Origin: Goleter apudmare HA4340-LM2
GTDB taxonomy: Bacteria > Cyanobacteriota > Cyanobacteriia > Cyanobacteriales > Nostocaceae
DNA: 64,000 bases
NCBI GenBank assembly: GCA_019359495.1
Contig: JAHHHF010000077.1
Coordinates: forward strand, 84,763 to 148,762
Direction: 5' to 3'
Each line of letters begins with the position of its first letter. Positions within the stretch are counted from its first letter, which is position 1. A program made the translations under genes and the position numbers. Below are positions 60,643 through 64,000 of the stretch, piece after piece. The notes beneath the pieces were generated by a model. That model ran no database searches. It was given only the letters and a program-made list of their open reading frames with translations, and was not told the DNA's origin.

Positions 60643-60772
60643 TTAATAAGTAGCTCAGTGTTAAAAATTATCGTTATGGCAAGACAGAAGGAAAGAGGAT
60701 TTTATCAGGTTTCTCAAATTTCCATCTGTCGCCTAGTAGGAGCAAACAACCGTTTGCCTTCAAATTTGCTGA

Positions 60773-62167
60773 TTAGCGTTCTTGTTGCCAACTATAGGAA
60801 CTATACCAGTGACGAATTGCTAGCCAAACAGCTGATAGCAAACCCGCTAAACTCAGAGTAAGACCGCTAAGAGGTACTAATAATCCAAATACGGGTAGCA
60901 CTGCGCCTGTGATGGTGCAGACGATCGCCGCTAGAGAATCACGACGATTTAACCCCAATCCCCATGTCAAAGTTAGTAGAACCAGAGAAATCATTGTCCA
61001 CACTAACTGAGCATTAATTAACCGCCCCAAATAGGTTAAAGTCAGCAGACAAGCAAAGAAAATACCACCAGCGATCGCTATATTTTTCAGGCTCATGGGT
61101 AGCGATAGATACAACAATAATATCCACCACAAAAATAAAGCGGGGGCTAACAATAATAACCGGGGAAGAATACCCGTGTTCCGAATTGGTTGGGTGTTGG
61201 TAAATACACCAAAGGGATTTCTCACAGAAACGTTGTCATCAAATGCCCAGGTAAATTTGGTGCTGCGTCCCTCCACTTTAGTTTCACTTGGTGAAATACC
61301 ACTGGCAAAATCCACTGGGCTAAAGTTAGCGATCGCTGTGAGGCGAAACTTTGAGAGTAACTTTCCAGTAGCGTTATAAACCCAGCGTGGCCCTCCTTTG
61401 GCTTGATAGCTGACTCGAAAGGTAGTTTCTGCACCTGGTTCTAAGCGGAAGGGAAAGCCGTAATCACCGGGGTTTGTTTGTTGTAACCTCATGTTCTCCC
61501 GTTCTACTTTGTAACCAGATATTAGTGACGCACCGTTGGGTGGCGGTACTTCAAAGAAAAAATTAGTAATATCTGTGAGCGGGTTAACAACTTTGTACTC
61601 AGCAGTATAATCTATGTCATAAACAGAACTACGACCTTTCACATCCACACTTTGATCGAGCTTTACCTGGATTTGCGAGCCAGTCAAGGATAGATAACGG
61701 CTAACTTCTTGTGTATCATTTATCTTGACTATCTTGCCATTGACTTGCGTAGTGTAAGTGTAAGGTTGTTGAGCTACATAGCGCACTTGAGGCGCTGTTT
61801 GTTCTAACCGATCTCCAGCAACACTCTCAACCACTTGGGCTACTTGCGCTTGTTCCCAATGGTGATAACGGTTGCTTAAAGTAGAACAAAGAAAAAATCC
61901 CACAACTAAGAGAATTAATATCAGCGCTAAATGCTGTAATCCGTGTAAAAGTTGAGAATAACGAATCGCCCACTCTCCAAAGAACACCGCTTGTTCTGTG
62001 GGATGACGACGTAGAGAGAAACTGACTAGAGCGATCGCCACTCCCAAAGCTATAACTAAAAATACAAATAAAAGTGAAGCTTGAACTGCCTGAGTCCCAA
62101 ATTGTAACAACTCATTGGGATGCGTCAAATCAGGCAATCCAGGAATGCCTTGAGATGTGGAAGACAT
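60773..62167 (-). CDS. Membrane protein of unknown function
   Basis: The 464-aa product has two N-terminal membrane helices (LLFVFLVIALGVAIALVSF; LALILILLVVGFFLCS), a ~230-residue soluble, beta-rich domain probably outside the cytoplasmic membrane, and ~5 C-terminal helices (ILPRLLLLAPALFLWWILL onward). The layout resembles inner-membrane protein CreD but I see no diagnostic motif. It is convergent with the response regulator. No function assigned. Confidence 0.7.
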   Translation of the reverse strand: MSSTSQGIPGLPDLTHPNELLQFGTQAVQASLLFVFLVIALGVAIALVSFSLRRHPTEQAVFFGEWAIRYSQLLHGLQHLALILILLVVGFFLCSTLSNRYHHWEQAQVAQVVESVAGDRLEQTAPQVRYVAQQPYTYTTQVNGKIVKINDTQEVSRYLSLTGSQIQVKLDQSVDVKGRSSVYDIDYTAEYKVVNPLTDITNFFFEVPPPNGASLISGYKVERENMRLQQTNPGDYGFPFRLEPGAETTFRVSYQAKGGPRWVYNATGKLLSKFRLTAIANFSPVDFASGISPSETKVEGRSTKFTWAFDDNVSVRNPFGVFTNTQPIRNTGILPRLLLLAPALFLWWILLLYLSLPMSLKNIAIAGGIFFACLLTLTYLGRLINAQLVWTMISLVLLTLTWGLGLNRRDSLAAIVCTITGAVLPVFGLLVPLSGLTLSLAGLLSAVWLAIRHWYSSYSWQQER

Positions 62168-62226
62168 TGGTTATCTGGTTAATTTGAACACTCAGACAGA
62201 TGTTAACACGCAAAAGTTTCTGCCAT

Positions 62227-63027
62227 CTAATCTAGTGTATCTGGGTCGATACCCAATGCTCGTAACCGTTCCCGCAGGCGATCATTTTCTTGTTCTACCG
62301 TTTCGGCGCGTTGGCGTTCAGCTTCCGCGCGTTGGCGTTCAATTTCGGCGCGTTGGCGTTCAGCTTCCGCGTGTTGGCGTTCAATTTCCGCACGTTCATC
62401 TCCTGTGAGGAGTAAATTACCTTGTTCATCCCACCACCGCAACCAAGGCAATTCTACATTTTGATAACGACCTAGCCAAATACCCAATTCCACACCCATA
62501 GGTGTAATGGGATAACGTCCACTACTATTAGGCAATACTTTTTCGTAATGATCAGCAACTAACTGATAAACTTCCACAGATGCTGTTTTGACTTCATAGA
62601 TGCCATAGTAAGGCGGACGAATGATATTTTCGTAAATCCAAAACTTTCCTTTGTAGGGAGTGCTATCTCTTTCCTCATCACCATCACCAGATACAAATTC
62701 CAACACAATCATTGGTGCAATCAATTCTTGCCAAAACACATAAGAACGTCGCATTTCACCGTTGAGCGTCGGCGGAACATTGGGTACATAAAACCAATCT
62801 GGAGCCTCTGCACCTCGTTCTGGTGGTTCTGTTAACCGCCAATATATACCAGAGTCTTGACCAATGCAGAAATAACCATCAGGATGAATTTCTTGTAGTC
62901 GAGGTAGGATAGAATCGGTTAAGAGGATACTCTGGGGATGTTCTTGGAAATTTTTCACGAAAGTACCATCGGACTCTGGTAGCTGGGTGTGATCTGGTAG
63001 CGCCAGTTTTTTGGCTTCGATGACCAT
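62227..63027 (-). CDS. Uma2-family endonuclease-like protein with coiled-coil tail (2)
   Basis: The ATG at 63027 is preceded by GAGG at 7 bases. The 266-aa product has a Uma2 nuclease-like core (PDWFYVPNVPP, YVFWQELIAPMIVLEFVSGD, then FWIYENIIRPPYYGIYE) and a tail of near-identical heptads (AEIERQH, AEAERQR, AEIERQR, AEAERQR). It has the same architecture as the gene at 51020-51856, but the cores are diverged, so the two are not recent duplicates. Target unknown. Confidence 0.82.
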   Translation of the reverse strand: MVIEAKKLALPDHTQLPESDGTFVKNFQEHPQSILLTDSILPRLQEIHPDGYFCIGQDSGIYWRLTEPPERGAEAPDWFYVPNVPPTLNGEMRRSYVFWQELIAPMIVLEFVSGDGDEERDSTPYKGKFWIYENIIRPPYYGIYEVKTASVEVYQLVADHYEKVLPNSSGRYPITPMGVELGIWLGRYQNVELPWLRWWDEQGNLLLTGDERAEIERQHAEAERQRAEIERQRAEAERQRAETVEQENDRLRERLRALGIDPDTLD

Positions 63028-63183
63028 CGTGTTACCTCGCCACAATCATAAAGGCATAGTACTATAGTTTAGCTAAATCTTTGACTAAAGTCTTCAGATG
63101 CTCCCGCGACTATCTTCTATCTTCAAAGTCAAGCGATCGCTGTATTTTAGAAGTAGTAGACAAATACACTGGCAGATAAATGT

Positions 63184-63412
63184 ATGAATGTCTCTTTAAC
63201 TCCAGAGCTTGAGCAGTTCATTCAAAGTCAGATTGCCAGTGGTAAGTATGCAACTCCTGCGGAAGTAATTGTTGATGCGCTGAAAATGTTTGCCGCAGCG
63301 AAGCAATACAAGCTAAAACACCTGAAGAATTTGGCTGGCCTGCTGGTTGTCTGCAAGATGATCCTTTGGTGAAATATCCCCAAGGAGAATATGAAATTCG
63401 GGAGCCTTGAGA
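63184..63412 (+). pseudogene. ParD/CopG-type antitoxin fragment, frameshifted
   Basis: The first ~40 codons (MNVSLTPELEQFIQSQIASG, KYATPAEVIVDALKMF) match the N-terminus of a ParD-family antitoxin. The frame then goes astray at 63372; in another frame TPEEFGWPAGCLQDDPLVKY and PQGEYEIREP end at 63412, which look like the tail of a different small antitoxin. It appears to be a composite of two broken genes. Confidence 0.5.
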
Positions 63413-63456
63413 GTGATTTATTTATTTAGATACGTCTAATGTGAATTTTTAAAATC
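63413..63456 (+). pseudogene. Possible 5' remnant of a PIN toxin gene
   Basis: A frame reading FIYLDTSNVNF stop just after the antitoxin debris recalls the start of PIN toxins (YLLDTN...). Only about a dozen codons remain, so it is a weak call. Confidence 0.25.
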
Positions 63457-63476
63457 AACGCAATAACAAGGATGTA

Positions 63477-63525
63477 GTAGAGACGCGAAATTGGACTTCG
63501 TCCCGCTTTGCTAACGCGTCTCTAC
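63477..63525. repeat. Inverted repeat of the AGAGACG type
   Basis: GTAGAGACGCG (63477-63487) is the reverse complement of CGCGTCTCTAC (63515-63525). Similar stems occur at 21484-21511 and 24990-25020. Confidence 0.6.
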
Positions 63526-63579
63526 ACCAAAAATGTAGGGTTTCAGCCTCTAATTCACATTAAGCGTTAGATACCAATA

Positions 63580-63780
63580 TTAATAATCTTGGAGGTGAGC
63601 AACTTTTGCCACGGTGATTAGCGAAGCTTCTTTCTGAACTTGATAAACAAGACGATATTGATTGAATGTAACTAAATACAAATTCTCCTCATCTACCAAA
63701 CTTTTTGCACCTTCTGGAGTTGGGTTTAAGACTAATTCTGCTAATTTCTGTATCACCTGTTGCCGTATTTGAGAATTCAA
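63580..63780 (-). pseudogene. RelE/ParE-family toxin, N-terminally truncated
   Basis: The 66-residue frame (NSQIRQQVIQKLAELVLNPT, LYLVTFNQYRLVYQVQ, LITVAKVAHLQDY) is the C-terminal two-thirds of a RelE/ParE ribonuclease or gyrase toxin. The first ~20 residues are missing, and a GCGGGC hairpin repeat lies just upstream (63806-63822). TTG at 63780 is the only start-like codon. Probably inactive. Confidence 0.55.
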
Positions 63781-64000
63781 CTTGCTCCCTAATGTCCAGG
63801 AAGCGGGCTAGAAGCCCGCACTACAAAAAAATAAATTTACACATTTGAGATGCTCCCAAATTGTTTACAACATTTTACCCGCATTTCTCACAAGTGAGGA
63901 AAAAACACTTGGATTAGCTAGATTTAGGATAATTTAATTGATACGTCATCAAAATACGTCCAGAGCGTGGGTAACTCAACGTAAAAAACGAAATAATTAA
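63781..64000. other. Right-edge spacer with hairpin repeat
   Basis: GCGGGCTAGAAGCCCGC forms a hairpin at 63806-63822. The remaining bases to the edge show no gene. Confidence 0.45.

Overview
The window comes from the chromosome of a filamentous, heterocyst-forming cyanobacterium of the Nostoc/Anabaena group. The evidence is the many GCGATCGC (HIP1) octamers, a complete hetR, a PatX-type RGSGR peptide gene, two psaK genes, the cyanobacterial alkane pair (ADO and AAR), a cyanobacterial-type glutamate-cysteine ligase, and runs of short TTGTCAT-like heptamers and dispersed hairpins between genes. I see no plasmid, prophage or CRISPR signature.

Layout. 0-4.3 kb: 3' part of an S-layer-homology protein, an MscS channel, a small gene broken by a stop codon, and a histone-deacetylase-family enzyme. 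4.4-10.1 kb: an apparent two-gene operon of a 1496-aa IF2N/UPF1-like helicase and an uncharacterised partner translated from an overlapping start. 10.3-15.5 kb: gshA, trmL, a LysM/M23 cell-wall peptidase and a CAU tRNA. 15.7-28 kb: a decayed small operon, a glycogen-debranching-type enzyme, two thiol peroxidase-family genes, a broken DUF29 gene, hisA, a DUF3593/DUF2499 pair, csaB, ilvH, a BON-domain protein and an alpha/beta hydrolase. 28-33 kb: infC, a 1006-aa transporter-like/HEAT-repeat fusion and a ferritin-like protein. 33.4-46.5 kb: the developmental region, with patX, an FAD protein, a TetR regulator recombined with a monooxygenase remnant, a toxin-antitoxin pair, a zinc dehydrogenase, a PiT phosphate transporter, an EamA transporter carrying an exact 37-residue tandem repeat, hetR, and a cysteine-rich secreted protein. 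47-53 kb: rpsD, moaA, a toxin-antitoxin pair with a damaged toxin, a putative DNA-binding protein, an Uma2 nuclease-like protein and an orphan sugar-ABC permease. 53-58 kb: ADO, AAR, accA, SDR and folE in one direction. 58-64 kb: trpF, tandem psaK genes, an orphan response regulator, a membrane protein, a second Uma2 protein and toxin-antitoxin debris.

How the genes work together. HetR is the master activator of heterocyst differentiation and PatX-type peptides carry the RGSGR inhibitor motif that acts on HetR, so activator and candidate inhibitor lie 11 kb apart; patX also has a TCCGGA box of the kind found in differentiation-induced promoters. AAR and ADO convert acyl-ACP to aldehyde and then alkane, with accA supplying malonyl-CoA next door. 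Most other genes are housekeeping genes in short or single transcription units separated by hairpin-rich spacers. Gene decay is frequent (nonsense, frameshift, truncation and rearrangement), mostly in small accessory genes.

All assignments rest on reading the sequence and on remembered family features; no database search was run.
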